A stretch of DNA of 64,000 nt, taken from positions 806,001-870,000 of the forward strand of contig NZ_CP027557.1 in assembly GCF_014854695.1 (NCBI RefSeq). The letters are read 5' to 3'. The stretch is from Rhodococcus rhodochrous. Its GTDB lineage: Bacteria > Actinomycetota > Actinomycetes > Mycobacteriales > Mycobacteriaceae. Position numbers and translations under genes: made by a program. Positions 36,323-46,648 of this stretch are shown in pieces (position 1 is the first letter of the stretch; every line of letters begins with the position of its first letter). The notes beneath the pieces are model-generated. The model saw nothing but the letters and a program-made list of their open reading frames with translations, was not told the DNA's origin and did no database searches.

Positions 36323-37177
36323 ATGGCTGAGCGGGTGCTGGTGACGCTGGACGGCGAGGTGAGGGATGCGGACGCACCCCTTCTGCACGCCGACGATTTC
36401 GGTGTTCTTCGTGGCGACGGGGTGTTCGAGACGTTGCTCGTGCGAGGCGGCCGGGCGCGTGCGCTCGAACTGCATCTCGCCCGGCTCGCGGCGTCCGCGG
36501 CCGCCGCACAGTTGCCCGAACCCGACCGCGACGACTGGCGGCTCGCCGTCGACGTGGCACTCGAGCAGTGGGGCGCCGAGCAGGAAGGCGTCCTGCGCCT
36601 GGTCTACACGCGGGGTCGTGAGGGCGCCGACACGCCGACGGCCTTCCTGCTCGTGACGCCGGTGGCCGAGCGCGTCGGCATCGCGCGGCGCGACGGCGTG
36701 TCCGTGGTGACCCTCGAGCGGGGTTACTCGACCGATCTGGCGCAGAAGGCGCCGTGGCAGCTCCTCGGCGCCAAGACGCTGTCGTACGCGACGAACATGG
36801 CGGCACTGCGTCACGCCGAGTCGATCGGCGCCGACGACGTGATCTTCGTCAGTGCCGAGGGCTACGTGCTCGAGGGGCCGCGGTCGACGGTGCTCGTCGC
36901 GCGCGGCCGGACGCTGCTCACGCCGCCGCCGGAGCAGGGGATCCTTCCCGGCACCACGCAGCAGGCGCTGTTCGACCTGGCGGGCGAGCGGGATTTCACG
37001 GTCCGGTACGAGCCGCTGCGTCCGGCGGATCTCGTCGTCGCCGACGGTGTCTGGCTGATCTCGAGCGTGGCCCTCGCGGTGCGGGTGCACACGCTCAACG
37101 GGCACGCGCTGGTCTCGCGGGTCCAGGAGGGCGAGATCGAGGGGCTCGTGAGCGATGCGGTCGACACCGCTTCCTGA
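36323..37177 (+). CDS. pabC: Aminodeoxychorismate lyase (class IV aminotransferase)
   Basis: 284 residues, fold-type IV PLP enzyme. LHADDFGVLRGDGVFETLLV forms the N-terminal half, the PLP lysine is in LLGAKTLSYATNM, and EGYVLEGPRSTVLVA and PGTTQQALFDLA follow. It releases pyruvate from aminodeoxychorismate to make p-aminobenzoate for folate. A branched-chain or D-amino-acid transaminase remains possible from fold alone, but the context beside folate-binding YgfZ supports PabC. Confidence 0.85.
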   Translation: MAERVLVTLDGEVRDADAPLLHADDFGVLRGDGVFETLLVRGGRARALELHLARLAASAAAAQLPEPDRDDWRLAVDVALEQWGAEQEGVLRLVYTRGREGADTPTAFLLVTPVAERVGIARRDGVSVVTLERGYSTDLAQKAPWQLLGAKTLSYATNMAALRHAESIGADDVIFVSAEGYVLEGPRSTVLVARGRTLLTPPPEQGILPGTTQQALFDLAGERDFTVRYEPLRPADLVVADGVWLISSVALAVRVHTLNGHALVSRVQEGEIEGLVSDAVDTAS

Positions 37178-37212
37178 TCGGCGGCGGGGTGTGCCCCCGC
37201 GGGTGATCCGTA

Positions 37213-37293
37213 TCCGATGTGACGTGAGTCCGATGTGTCGGGCGACACGAACGTGTTCCACTTCGCGCAATCGCTACTACATTCGGTAGTAGC
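37213..37293 (+). promoter_or_regulatory. Candidate control elements upstream of cydABDC
   Basis: Two direct copies of TCCGATGTG (37213-37221, 37229-37237) have a 16-base period. A perfect hairpin or operator, GCTACTAC-5-GTAGTAGC, lies at 37273-37293. They sit in the 217-base gap before cydA. Cytochrome bd genes are usually controlled by redox or cAMP regulators; no classical CRP palindrome is seen. Confidence 0.45.
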
Positions 37294-37394
37294 AAGGCCG
37301 GAGCAGAGCTGCCGGCGTGACTTTGCGAACGAGAACCGCAGCGTCGGCCCCGCTCGGATTTCCGTATCGACCCGGGCCTCACCTCGGAGTGGCA

Positions 37395-38894
37395 ATGGAT
37401 GTCTTGGATCTGTCCCGGTGGCAGTTCGGGATCACGACGGTGTATCACTTCATCCTCGTGCCGTTGACGATCGGCCTCGCGCCGCTCGTCGCGATCATGC
37501 AGACGATGTGGGTGGTCACCGGCAAGGACCACTGGTACCGCCTCACGAAGTTCTTCGGGAAGATGTTCCTGATCAACTTCGCGCTCGGTGTCGCGACCGG
37601 CATCGTGCAGGAATTCCAGTTCGGCATGAACTGGAGCGAGTACTCCCGCTTCGTCGGCGACGTCTTCGGCGCACCCCTCGCCCTCGAAGGCCTCGTCGCC
37701 TTCTTCATGGAGTCGACCTTCCTCGGCCTGTGGATCTTCGGTTGGACACGCCTGCCGAAACTCGTTCACCTCGCGACCATCTGGCTCGTCGCGATCGGCG
37801 TGAACGCGTCCGCCTTCTTCATCATCGCGGCGAACTCGTTCATGCAGCATCCCGTCGGCGCCACCTACAACCCCGAAACCGGACGCGCCGAGCTGACGAG
37901 CATCTGGGCACTGCTCACCAACAACACCGCACTCGCGGCCTTCCCCCACGCGGTTGCCGGCGGATTCCTCACCGCCGCAACCTTCGTCGCCGGCATCGGT
38001 GGCTGGTGGATGGTCCGCAACATGCGACGCGCCGCGGAGATCCGCACCTCGGAACCCGAGGAGGCCCAGCGCCTCGAGAACGATGCCCGCGGACTGTTCC
38101 GCCCCGCGACCCGCCTCGGCCTGATGGTCATGATCATCTCGGGCATCGGGTTGTTCGTCACCGGCGACGTCCAGGCCAAGCTCATGTTCGAGCAGCAGCC
38201 GATGAAGATGGCCTCGGCCGAGTCGCTGTGCCACACCGAGACCGACCCCAACTTCTCGATCCTCACGATCGGCACGCACAACGACTGCGACGGCGTCATC
38301 CACGTCCTCGACGTGCCGTTCGTTCTCCCGTTCCTCGCAGAGGGTGAGTTCAGCGGCGTGACCCTCCAGGGCGTCGAGGACCTGCAGGCGCAGTACGAGC
38401 AGGAATTCGGCCCCGGCAACTACAAGCCCAACCTGTTCGTCACCTACTGGTCGTTCCGCGCGATGATCGGCCTCGCCGCCGGTTCCGCGGCGCTGGCCCT
38501 GGCCGGGCTGTGGGTCACCCGCGGCGGCCGGGTGCCCGACCAGAAGTGGTTCTCGACGCTGTCGCTCGTCGCGATCCCCACGCCCTTCCTCGCCAACAGC
38601 GCGGGCTGGATCTTCACCGAGATGGGCCGGCAGCCCTGGGTGGTGCATCCGAACCCCACGGGCGTGGACATGATCCGGCTCACCGTCGACCAGGGTGTCT
38701 CCGACCACGCGGCCGGAACGGTGCTCACCTCGCTCATCGCGTTCACCCTCGTCTACGCGGCGCTCGGTGTGGTGTGGTTCTGGCTCATCCGCAAGTACGC
38801 GATGGAAGGCCCGCAGGAGCACGACGCGCAGCCGCCGGGCTCGAACGACGACACCGACGACACGCAGCCGAAACAGCTGTCCTTCGCGTACTAG
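37395..38894 (+). CDS. cydA: Cytochrome bd quinol oxidase subunit I
   Basis: 499 residues, about nine membrane segments. His18 (TTVYHFILVP) is a heme ligand; EFQFGMNWSEYSRFVGDVFG and the late GRQPWVVHP are signatures of CydA. The Q-loop is short, as in actinobacteria. It oxidises menaquinol and reduces O2 with high affinity in the cytoplasmic membrane. ATG 37395 follows GGAG; in-frame extension upstream is not conserved in appearance. The cydABDC genes follow one another closely. Confidence 0.95.
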   Translation: MDVLDLSRWQFGITTVYHFILVPLTIGLAPLVAIMQTMWVVTGKDHWYRLTKFFGKMFLINFALGVATGIVQEFQFGMNWSEYSRFVGDVFGAPLALEGLVAFFMESTFLGLWIFGWTRLPKLVHLATIWLVAIGVNASAFFIIAANSFMQHPVGATYNPETGRAELTSIWALLTNNTALAAFPHAVAGGFLTAATFVAGIGGWWMVRNMRRAAEIRTSEPEEAQRLENDARGLFRPATRLGLMVMIISGIGLFVTGDVQAKLMFEQQPMKMASAESLCHTETDPNFSILTIGTHNDCDGVIHVLDVPFVLPFLAEGEFSGVTLQGVEDLQAQYEQEFGPGNYKPNLFVTYWSFRAMIGLAAGSAALALAGLWVTRGGRVPDQKWFSTLSLVAIPTPFLANSAGWIFTEMGRQPWVVHPNPTGVDMIRLTVDQGVSDHAAGTVLTSLIAFTLVYAALGVVWFWLIRKYAMEGPQEHDAQPPGSNDDTDDTQPKQLSFAY

Positions 38895-38906
38895 GAGTGG
38901 GCGGAC

Positions 38907-39940
<1,034 letters not shown>

Positions 39941-39944
<4 letters not shown>

Positions 39945-41665
39945 GCATGACGCAGTCCGCCGCCCCCGCCGACGCGCCCGCGCGCCGGCGGGGTCCGGTG
40001 GACCCGCGGTTGTGGCGCTACTCGGCCGCGGCCCGCGGATATCTCGTCCTGACGGTGGTCACCTCGGTGATCGACGTCGTGATGGTGGTCGTCACCGCGC
40101 TCATGATCGGCCGGGTCCTCGCGGGCGTCATCACCACCGACGCCCGGTCCGTCGGCGACTGGACGACCGAACTGGCGATCCTCGCGGCGGCGATCGTCGT
40201 GCGGGTCGCGGTGACGTGGCTGCAGTCGCGGTACGCCCACCGGTCCGCGACCCGCGTGGTCGCCGAACTCGAACACGAGGTCCTCGATTCCGCGGCGAAC
40301 CTGCCTCCGCGCGAACTCGACCCGCGGCGCGACGAGATCGCGGTGGTCCTCACCCGCGGACTCGACGGACTGAAGGAATACCTCACCGGCTATCTGCCGG
40401 CGCTGCTGCTGGCCGTGATCCTCACCCCGGTGACGATCGTCGTGATCGCCCTGCACGACCTCACCTCGGCGATCATCGTGGTGATCACCCTGCCGCTGAT
40501 CCCGATCTTCATGATCCTCATCGGCCTGCTCACCAAGGGCAAGGCCGACCGCACCCTGCGTGCGATGACGACACTGTCGTCGCAACTGCTCGACCTGCTC
40601 GCGGGTCTTCCCACGCTGCGTGCCCTCGGTCGCGAGAAGGGGCCCGCCGATCGCGTGCGCGAACTCGGTGACGAGCACCGCGCGACCACGATGTCGGCCC
40701 TGCGCGTGGCGTTCCTGTCCGGCACGGTTCTCGAATTCCTCGCGACGCTGTCCGTCGCCCTCGTCGCCGTGAGCATCGGCATGCGACTCGTCTACGGATC
40801 GATGCCCCTCGAGGCCGGCATCATCGCGTTGATCCTCGCGCCCGAGGCCTACCTCCCGCTGCGCACCGTCGGCAACAAGTTCCACGCCGCCGAAGACGGG
40901 ATGGCGGCGGCCGACAAGGCGTTCGCCGTGCTCGACTCGCGGCCGGATGCCGCCTCCTCTCGCCGCGCCTCCTCGCGTCGCACCTCCACGGACACGACCG
41001 GCACCGACCGGGTCGCGAGCTGCGAGATCGTCTTCGACGGCGTCTCCGTGCCCGGCCGCGACGGCTGCGCCCCGCATCGACTCGACGCGATCTGCTGTCC
41101 CGGCACGATCACCGCGTTCACCGGTGCCAACGGTGCCGGTAAGTCCACCGCCCTGCTGGCGCTGCTCGGACTCGCCGAGCCGAGCGAGGGGACCGTCACC
41201 GTCGACGGCCGGCCCGTCGCGGGCGACGAGAACTGGTGGTCGCAGGTGGCGTGGCTTCCGCAGCGGCCGGTGCTGCTGCCCGGCACCCTCGCCGACAATC
41301 TGCGACTCACCGGTGTCGACCCCGAGACCACCGACCTCGACGACGTCTGCGCGGCCACCGGGTTCGACAGCGTGCTCGCCGAACTCCCGGACGGCTGGGA
41401 GACCGTCGTGGGGGTGGGCGGCACGGGCCTGTCGCTCGGTCAACGTCAGCGACTGGCGCTCACCCGCACCCTCGCCTCCCCACGCCCGGTCCTGCTGCTC
41501 GACGAACCCACCGCCCACCTCGACGAGGACACCGAGGCCACCGTGCTCGACACGCTGCGCGGTCTCGCCGCGGCCGGCCGCACGGTGGTGGTCGTCGCGC
41601 ATCGTCCCACCCTGCTCGCCATCGCGGACGAGGTCGTCACCGTCCACGGGGAGGGATCCCGATGA
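39941..41665 (+). CDS. cydD: ABC exporter CydD (cytochrome bd biogenesis)
   Basis: 574 residues. Six membrane segments occupy residues ~20-310. The ATPase domain has Walker A GANGAGKST, signature LSLGQRQRLAL and Walker B VLLLDEPTAHLD. A Ser/Arg-rich linker (SSRRASSRRTST) joins the two parts. CydDC exports a reduced thiol or handles heme for cytochrome bd assembly. It overlaps both cydB and cydC by ATGA junctions. Confidence 0.93.
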
Positions 41666-43329
41666 AGGACCTGCGCCGGGCGATGGCCCTGCTCGAACTC
41701 GAACCGCGCCGGGTGCTGCTCGCCGTCCTCGCCGGTGTCGCGACCCTGGGCAGCGCGCTGCTGCTCGCCGGTCTCTCGGCGTGGCTGATCGTGCGCGCGT
41801 GGCAGATGCCGCCCGTCCTGGACCTGACCGTCGCGGTCGTCGCGGTGCGGGCGCTGGGCATCTCCCGCGGATTGTTCCGCTACTTCGAACGTCTCGCGAC
41901 GCACGAGACCGCTCTGCGCGGCACCACCTCGGCGCGGGCGAATCTCTACCGGCGACTCGCGGACGGCGATCCGGCCGCCGCCCTGGGTCTCGGTCGCGGC
42001 GACCTGCTCGCCCGCACCGGAGCCGACATCGACGCCCTCGGTGACGTCGTGGTGCGCGCACTCGTGCCCATCGCGGTCGCCGCGGTGCTCTCCCTCGCGG
42101 CGGTCGTCACCGTCACCGTCATCGCTCCCGCCGCCGGCGTGGTGCTCGCAGTGGCGCTGCTCGTCGCCGGCGTGCTCGCGCCGTGGCTGTCGGCTCGCGC
42201 CGCCGCCCGCGCGGACGCGGATGCGAACGCCACGCGGACCCGCTTCACCGAGGACGCGGTCACGGTGCTGGACCACGCGGCGGAACTGCGGGTCGCGGGA
42301 CGGCTCGACCCGCTCGCGCGACGGGCCCGCGCCGCGAACATCGCCTCCGTCCGGGCCACCGACCGCTCGGCGGTCTCCGCGGCGTTCGCCGACGCGGCCG
42401 CGCCCCTCGCGGTCGGCGTGAGTGTGCTCGGTGCCCTCCTCGTCGGTATCGCCGTCTTCGGCTCCGGTCCGGCGGCCATGAGCCCGACGACACTCGGCAT
42501 CCTCGTCCTGCTGCCGCTGTCGGCGTTCGAGGCCACCGCCGTCCTCCCGGCAGCCGCGCAGACCCTCAACCGCGCACGCCTGGCGGCCGGTCGCATCACG
42601 GAGATGCTCGACCGCGCCGACAGGACGGTTCCGCACGGCGCCGAGCCGGCCGACGGACCCGGCCGGCTCCGTGCGGTGGGCCTGCGGGGCGGATGGCCCG
42701 GCGGACCGTCCACCGAACCGGTCGACCTCGACCTGCGGCCGGGCACTCGCGTCGCGATCGTTGGCGGCAGCGGCAGCGGCAAGACCACCGTGCTCATGAC
42801 GCTCGCGGGTCTGCTCGCCCCACGCGAGGGCACGGTGACGCTCGACGGGGTCGACCTCGCGGACGTCGACCCCGCGGCCCTGCGTCGGAAGATCGGTTTC
42901 TTCGCGGAGGACGCCCACCTGTTCGACACGTCGATCCTCGAGAACCTGCGTGTCGCGCGGGGCGACGTGGACGAGGACGAGGCACTGGCCGCCCTTCGGG
43001 CCGTGGGGCTGGGGGAGTGGGTGGACGGACTGTCGCAGGGCGTCCACACCGTCCTGGGAGCCGGGGCCCGCACCGTCTCCGGTGGGCAGCGCCGGCGCCT
43101 CCTGCTGGCCCGGGCACTGCTGTCGCCCGCACAGGTCCTGCTGCTCGACGAACCCACGGAGCATCTCGACGACGAGAGCGCCGACCTGCTGCAGCGACTC
43201 CTCCTGGACCGTGACGCACACCTGGTCGGCCCCGAGCGCACCGTCGTGGTGGTCACCCACCGCCTGCCCGCGGACACCGCCGCCGACCTGGTCGTTCGCG
43301 TCGAGAAAAATGCGTTGCCCGCCTCGTGA
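41662..43329 (+). CDS. cydC: ABC exporter CydC (cytochrome bd biogenesis)
   Basis: 555 residues, the partner of CydD: six membrane segments (LLAGLSAWLIVRAWQMPPVL is the typical second segment), then Walker A GGSGSGKTT, signature VSGGQRRRLLL and Walker B VLLLDEPTEHLD. The ATG overlaps the cydD stop. It ends the cyd operon; the leader peptide of the next transcription unit starts 46 bases later. Confidence 0.93.
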   Translation: MKDLRRAMALLELEPRRVLLAVLAGVATLGSALLLAGLSAWLIVRAWQMPPVLDLTVAVVAVRALGISRGLFRYFERLATHETALRGTTSARANLYRRLADGDPAAALGLGRGDLLARTGADIDALGDVVVRALVPIAVAAVLSLAAVVTVTVIAPAAGVVLAVALLVAGVLAPWLSARAAARADADANATRTRFTEDAVTVLDHAAELRVAGRLDPLARRARAANIASVRATDRSAVSAAFADAAAPLAVGVSVLGALLVGIAVFGSGPAAMSPTTLGILVLLPLSAFEATAVLPAAAQTLNRARLAAGRITEMLDRADRTVPHGAEPADGPGRLRAVGLRGGWPGGPSTEPVDLDLRPGTRVAIVGGSGSGKTTVLMTLAGLLAPREGTVTLDGVDLADVDPAALRRKIGFFAEDAHLFDTSILENLRVARGDVDEDEALAALRAVGLGEWVDGLSQGVHTVLGAGARTVSGGQRRRLLLARALLSPAQVLLLDEPTEHLDDESADLLQRLLLDRDAHLVGPERTVVVVTHRLPADTAADLVVRVEKNALPAS

Positions 43330-43375
43330 ACGAAGCGTAGTTTCGCTGGTACACGAGGAAGGAGGTGGTCTGGAA

Positions 43376-43414
43376 GTGATTGATATTCGGACGCGTGAGG
43401 TGGCTACCCGCTAG
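43376..43414 (+). CDS. 12-residue leader peptide VIDIRTREVATR
   Basis: A tiny frame beginning at GTG 43376 and ending at TAG 43412-43414. It has an exceptionally strong ribosome site, AAGGAGGTGG at 43359-43368, spaced ~10 bases from the GTG. Its last five codons and stop region form one strand of the downstream RNA stem (43399-43408). Such an arrangement is typical of translated leaders that sense ribosome position. It has no cysteine, histidine or aromatic run; three Arg and two Thr codons are the only bias. Function inferred. Confidence 0.6.
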   Translation: MIDIRTREVATR

Positions 43415-43552
43415 CTGCTTGCCGACGACGGAATTCACCGACCGCGCGCGGCTGGCGAATCCCAGGTAGTCACCCGGCCCCCGAGCTCCCGATCCGTCCG
43501 ATCGGGACCGCCGAGCCACGGAGCGATCCGTGCGGCGGTGCGGCTCGGGGGC
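43399..43552 (+). promoter_or_regulatory. Attenuator-like RNA structure before the BCCT gene
   Basis: GGTGGCTACC (43399-43408), inside the leader-peptide frame, pairs over all ten positions (one G-U) with GGTAGTCACC (43465-43474). Directly after it, GCCCCCGAGC (43477-43486) pairs with GCTCGGGGGC (43543-43552), enclosing two smaller hairpins, a three-way-junction terminator-like fold. A ribosome on the leader peptide would open the first stem. The transporter begins 33 bases after the fold. Candidate attenuator; no ligand known. Confidence 0.6.
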
Positions 43553-43584
43553 TGTTCGCGTTTCGGGCGAGATCGACATTTCGG

Positions 43585-45420
43585 GTGTGCAAGGTCGTCC
43601 GTTTTGGGTACACCGGTTTGGTGCCGATACTCCAAAAAGCTCACGATTCGTTAAGATTGCGCACGTCACCGGGGGTTTTCTTCTCGTCCGCGTTCATCGC
43701 ACTGCTCTTCGTCGTCGTGACGATCCTGTTCACCGACGGCGTCGATTCGATCTTCAGCACCGCATCGAACTGGATCATGACGAACCTCGGATGGTTCTAC
43801 ATCCTCGGTGTCACGACCTTCCTGCTCTTCCTCGTCGGAATCGCCTTCACCCATTACGGCCGGGTCCGGCTCGGGGGCGACGACGAACGGCCCGAGCACT
43901 CGACCCTGGCGTGGTTCTCCATGCTGTTCGCGGCCGGCATCGGCTCGATCCTCATGTTCTGGGGCGTCGCCGAACCGATCTCCCATTTCGCGAACCCACC
44001 CCAGCAGGACGTCGAACCGCAGTCCGTGCAGGCCGCCGAAGAGGCCATGGGCTTCGCGCTCTACCACTTCGGACTGCACACCTGGGCCATCTTCGCGCTT
44101 CCCGGTCTGGGCTTCGGGTACTTCATCTACAAGCGGCACCTGCCGCCGCGCGTCAGCTCGATCTTCGCGCCGCTGCTCGGAGGCCGCATCTACGGCCCGA
44201 TCGGCAGGACCATCGACGTCGTCGCGATCCTCGGAACGGTCTTCGGTGTCGCGACCTCGGTCGGCCTGGGCACCCTGCAGATCAACGCCGGCCTCGCGCA
44301 GTTGTTCGACATCCAGGAATCGGGTTTCACTCAGATCGCGCTCATCGCGATCGTGACGGTGATGGCCGGCATCTCGGTGGCCCTCGGTCTCGACAAGGGC
44401 ATCAAGCGCCTGTCGAACATCAACATCGGCATGGCCGTGATGTTGCTGATCTTCGTCGTCGTCACCGGACCGAGCCTGTTCCTGCTCAAGGGCATGATCG
44501 AGTCCGCCGGCATCTACGCCGAGGCGCTGCCGCGTCTGGCGTTCTGGAACGACACCTTCGCCGACTCCGGCTGGCAGAACACCTGGACGGTCTTCTACTG
44601 GGCGTGGACCATCACGTGGTCGCCCTTCGTCGGTATCTTCATCGCCCGCATCTCGCGAGGCCGGACCGTGCGTGAGTTCGTCGGCGGTGTCCTCGGCCTG
44701 CCCGTGCTGTTCTCGGTGATCTGGTTCAGCATCTTCGGCATGGGCTCGTTCCACATCGAACTCGAGGGTAGCGGTGGTCTCGTCGAGCGGGTCGTGGGCG
44801 ACGGGGACATCCCGGGCGCATTGTTCGAGTTCCTCGGCAATTTCCCGCTCACCGGCCTGGTGTCCGGTATCGCGATCATCCTGGTGGTGATCTTCTTCGT
44901 CACCTCGGTGGACTCGACCGCGATGGTGCTCGACATGATGGCCGCCGGTCACGAGGAGAAGGCGCCCATCCACCAGCGTTTGTTCTGGGCGGTGCTCATG
45001 GGCCTGGTCGCAGCGACCATGCTCGTCGCGACCGGTAAGGACGGGCTCGACGCCCTTCAGCAGGTCATCACCGTGGTGGGTCTGCCGTTCTTCGTGATGG
45101 GCTTCATCATGATGTACAGCCTGGTGCGCGGTATCCGCGAGGACCTGGGCGAGCGGCCGGAGCCGATCACCCGGCAGTGGCCCGAGGTGCGATCGGCCGA
45201 GGAACTCGAGGCTGCCCAGGAACTACCGGCACCCGAGGTCGTCATCCACACGCGGGCCATCCCCGACGAGGGCGACGACGAGAACGCAGCCGAGGATGCC
45301 GAGGACGCCGGAGTGAACCGGGTCCATGCCGGCGAACCCGAGGCGCTCGGTGCACGAGGCAACGGCGCGCATGCCGAGAAGAAGAGTTCCATCGGCACGA
45401 CGGTCGTCGAGGAGGACTGA
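43585..45420 (+). CDS. BCCT-family betaine/choline/carnitine transporter
   Basis: About 611 residues with 12 membrane segments. LFAAGIGSILMFWGVAEPISHFANPP and NTWTVFYWAWTITWSPFVGIFIARISRGRT are BCCT signatures. In the second one, the tryptophan usual after YWAW is threonine, which may alter substrate choice. A ~100-residue acidic, Glu/Asp-rich C-terminal tail follows, of the kind that senses osmotic stress in BetP. It would import compatible solutes with Na+. The start is uncertain: GTG 43585 or GTG 43621, neither with a clear ribosome site. Confidence 0.9.
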   Translation: MCKVVRFGYTGLVPILQKAHDSLRLRTSPGVFFSSAFIALLFVVVTILFTDGVDSIFSTASNWIMTNLGWFYILGVTTFLLFLVGIAFTHYGRVRLGGDDERPEHSTLAWFSMLFAAGIGSILMFWGVAEPISHFANPPQQDVEPQSVQAAEEAMGFALYHFGLHTWAIFALPGLGFGYFIYKRHLPPRVSSIFAPLLGGRIYGPIGRTIDVVAILGTVFGVATSVGLGTLQINAGLAQLFDIQESGFTQIALIAIVTVMAGISVALGLDKGIKRLSNINIGMAVMLLIFVVVTGPSLFLLKGMIESAGIYAEALPRLAFWNDTFADSGWQNTWTVFYWAWTITWSPFVGIFIARISRGRTVREFVGGVLGLPVLFSVIWFSIFGMGSFHIELEGSGGLVERVVGDGDIPGALFEFLGNFPLTGLVSGIAIILVVIFFVTSVDSTAMVLDMMAAGHEEKAPIHQRLFWAVLMGLVAATMLVATGKDGLDALQQVITVVGLPFFVMGFIMMYSLVRGIREDLGERPEPITRQWPEVRSAEELEAAQELPAPEVVIHTRAIPDEGDDENAAEDAEDAGVNRVHAGEPEALGARGNGAHAEKKSSIGTTVVEED

Positions 45421-45427
45421 GACAAGC

Positions 45428-45467
45428 GGACCGGGCCTGTTCCTCGAATGAGGAACAGGCCCGGTCC
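45428..45467. terminator. Convergent terminator
   Basis: Perfect 18-base arms (GGACCGGGCCTGTTCCTC and complement) with loop GAAT, between the BCCT gene and the minus-strand nitrobindin gene. Confidence 0.88.
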
Positions 45468-45493
45468 GTTCGGGTCGGTAGGAAGAGGTGCGG

Positions 45494-46156
45494 TCAGCCG
45501 ATGTGGCGCGACAGGCGGGCGGACATCCGGGGCTTCAGCTCGCCGTCGGCGGTGACGCGCTCCTCGACGTAGGCGAGATCGCCTCCGTCGACGATGCCGT
45601 AGAGCCGCTTGGCGCCGCCGACGACCTCACCGGACTTGGTGCGGATCACGACGTCGGTCGCGAGCTCCCAGGAGGACTGGGTGAGCGCCGTGCCGTAGTA
45701 CAGCTCGACGACGCCGGAGCTGTGCGTCAGCAGTAGTTCGAGCGTCTCGGGATCGTCGCTGTCGGGCGCACCCGTTCCGGACACGCGCCAGAAGCCGCTC
45801 TCGCGCCGATCCTCACCCACGTAGGCACCCGCGTCGTCGAGACGCCACGTGCGCGACTCCCACATCAGATACGGGCTGCCGTTGTGCGCGACGGTGATCT
45901 GCTGACCGAACGGGTAGTCGCCGGTCTCGGGATCGTTGGCCTCGCCCTCGCCGCGCCACACGCCGACCATAGGGAGGACGGCGAGCAGGGCAGGGCTCAG
46001 GTCGGGGCCGAGCCGCAGGTTCGCGGTGTCCTCGGCGCCCGGCAGCCCGGCCAGGACGGGGATGTTCAGCTCGGCGGTGACGCGAGCGCGCTCGGCGGCC
46101 CGGGCGATCGCCTCGTCGCCGCTACGACGCGGGGCGTCCGATCCGTCGTTCGTCAC
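45494..46156 (-). CDS. Nitrobindin-like (FABP-type) heme-binding protein
   Basis: 220 residues of the DUF1794/THAP4 nitrobindin family: [14 protein letters not shown] (GxWxGxG), [13 protein letters not shown] and a C-terminal LSRHIG whose His is the expected heme ligand. Mycobacterial homologues (Rv0813c group) bind ferric heme and react with peroxynitrite. The N-terminal ~45 residues form an extra helix-rich extension. GTG 46156 overlaps the stop of the 32-residue membrane peptide (GTGA), so the two are translated together. Confidence 0.83.
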   Translation of the reverse strand: MTNDGSDAPRRSGDEAIARAAERARVTAELNIPVLAGLPGAEDTANLRLGPDLSPALLAVLPMVGVWRGEGEANDPETGDYPFGQQITVAHNGSPYLMWESRTWRLDDAGAYVGEDRRESGFWRVSGTGAPDSDDPETLELLLTHSSGVVELYYGTALTQSSWELATDVVIRTKSGEVVGGAKRLYGIVDGGDLAYVEERVTADGELKPRMSARLSRHIG

Positions 46157-46251
46157 GATCCGTCGGAGACCACGCGGTAGATGGTGTACAGCGCGAACCA
46201 GGTGATGAGGAGCGCCGCGGCGACCAGCAGGATTTCGAAGAAGATAACCAC
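46153..46251 (-). CDS. 32-residue single-pass membrane peptide, leaderless
   Basis: GTG 46251 starts [20 protein letters not shown], one hydrophobic helix, followed by [12 protein letters not shown] and TGA. The stop overlaps the nitrobindin start (GTGA). There is no ribosome site, but TAGAAT sits 6 bases upstream, so transcription probably begins at the G of GTG and the mRNA is leaderless. A short membrane partner or anchor for nitrobindin is conceivable. I do not recognise a family. Confidence 0.6.
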   Translation of the reverse strand: MVIFFEILLVAAALLITWFALYTIYRVVSDGS

Positions 46252-46257
46252 GCGGTC

Positions 46258-46263
46258 ATTCTA
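46258..46263 (-). promoter_or_regulatory. -10 box of the membrane peptide-nitrobindin operon
   Basis: TAGAAT on the minus strand, with six bases between it and the GTG at 46251, the spacing typical of leaderless actinobacterial mRNAs. Confidence 0.55.
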
Positions 46264-46285
46264 GACAACCCCTTTTCCGGTACGA

Positions 46286-46321
46286 CGAAGGGCTCCGCTC
46301 CTGATGGAGCAGAGCCCTTCG
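46286..46321 (-). terminator. Terminator after sseC
   Basis: Sixteen-base arms starting CGAAGGGCTC with one mismatch and loop TGAT, 20 bases beyond the sseC stop. Confidence 0.78.
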
Positions 46322-46340
46322 ACGAGGTGTTCCGGCCGGA

Positions 46341-46646
46341 TTACTTCGCGACCGTCACGTCCACGTTGTGCACACCGGGAGCGGTGGGGCTCACGGTGGA
46401 GGTGCCGTTGCCGGAGCTCGACAGAGCGCGGATCTTCCAGTCGCCGGGGGCGGCGAAGAAACGGAAGTCGCCGGTCGCCGAGGCGACGACCTCGGCGGTG
46501 AACTCGTCGGTGCCGTCGAGCAGGCGCACGAACGCGCCGCCCACGGGCTCACCTTCGGCGTTCAGGACGCGGCCGGTGATGACCGTCTCCTTCTCGGTGT
46601 CGACGCCGGCGGGCAGGGTCTGGGTCTGGACAGGGGCTCCGCACAT
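46341..46646 (-). CDS. sseC: DUF1416 (SseC-like) protein
   Basis: 101 residues, MCGAPVQTQTLPAGVD at the N terminus followed by a carboxypeptidase-regulatory-like beta-sandwich (VITGRVLNAEGEPVGGAFVRLLDG). It always follows the thiosulfate sulfurtransferase gene in mycobacteria (sseC next to cysA2/3) and starts two bases after it here. The conserved Cys2 may take part in sulfur transfer. The exact role is unknown. Confidence 0.88.
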   Translation of the reverse strand: MCGAPVQTQTLPAGVDTEKETVITGRVLNAEGEPVGGAFVRLLDGTDEFTAEVVASATGDFRFFAAPGDWKIRALSSSGNGTSTVSPTAPGVHNVDVTVAK

Positions 46647-46648
46647 GA

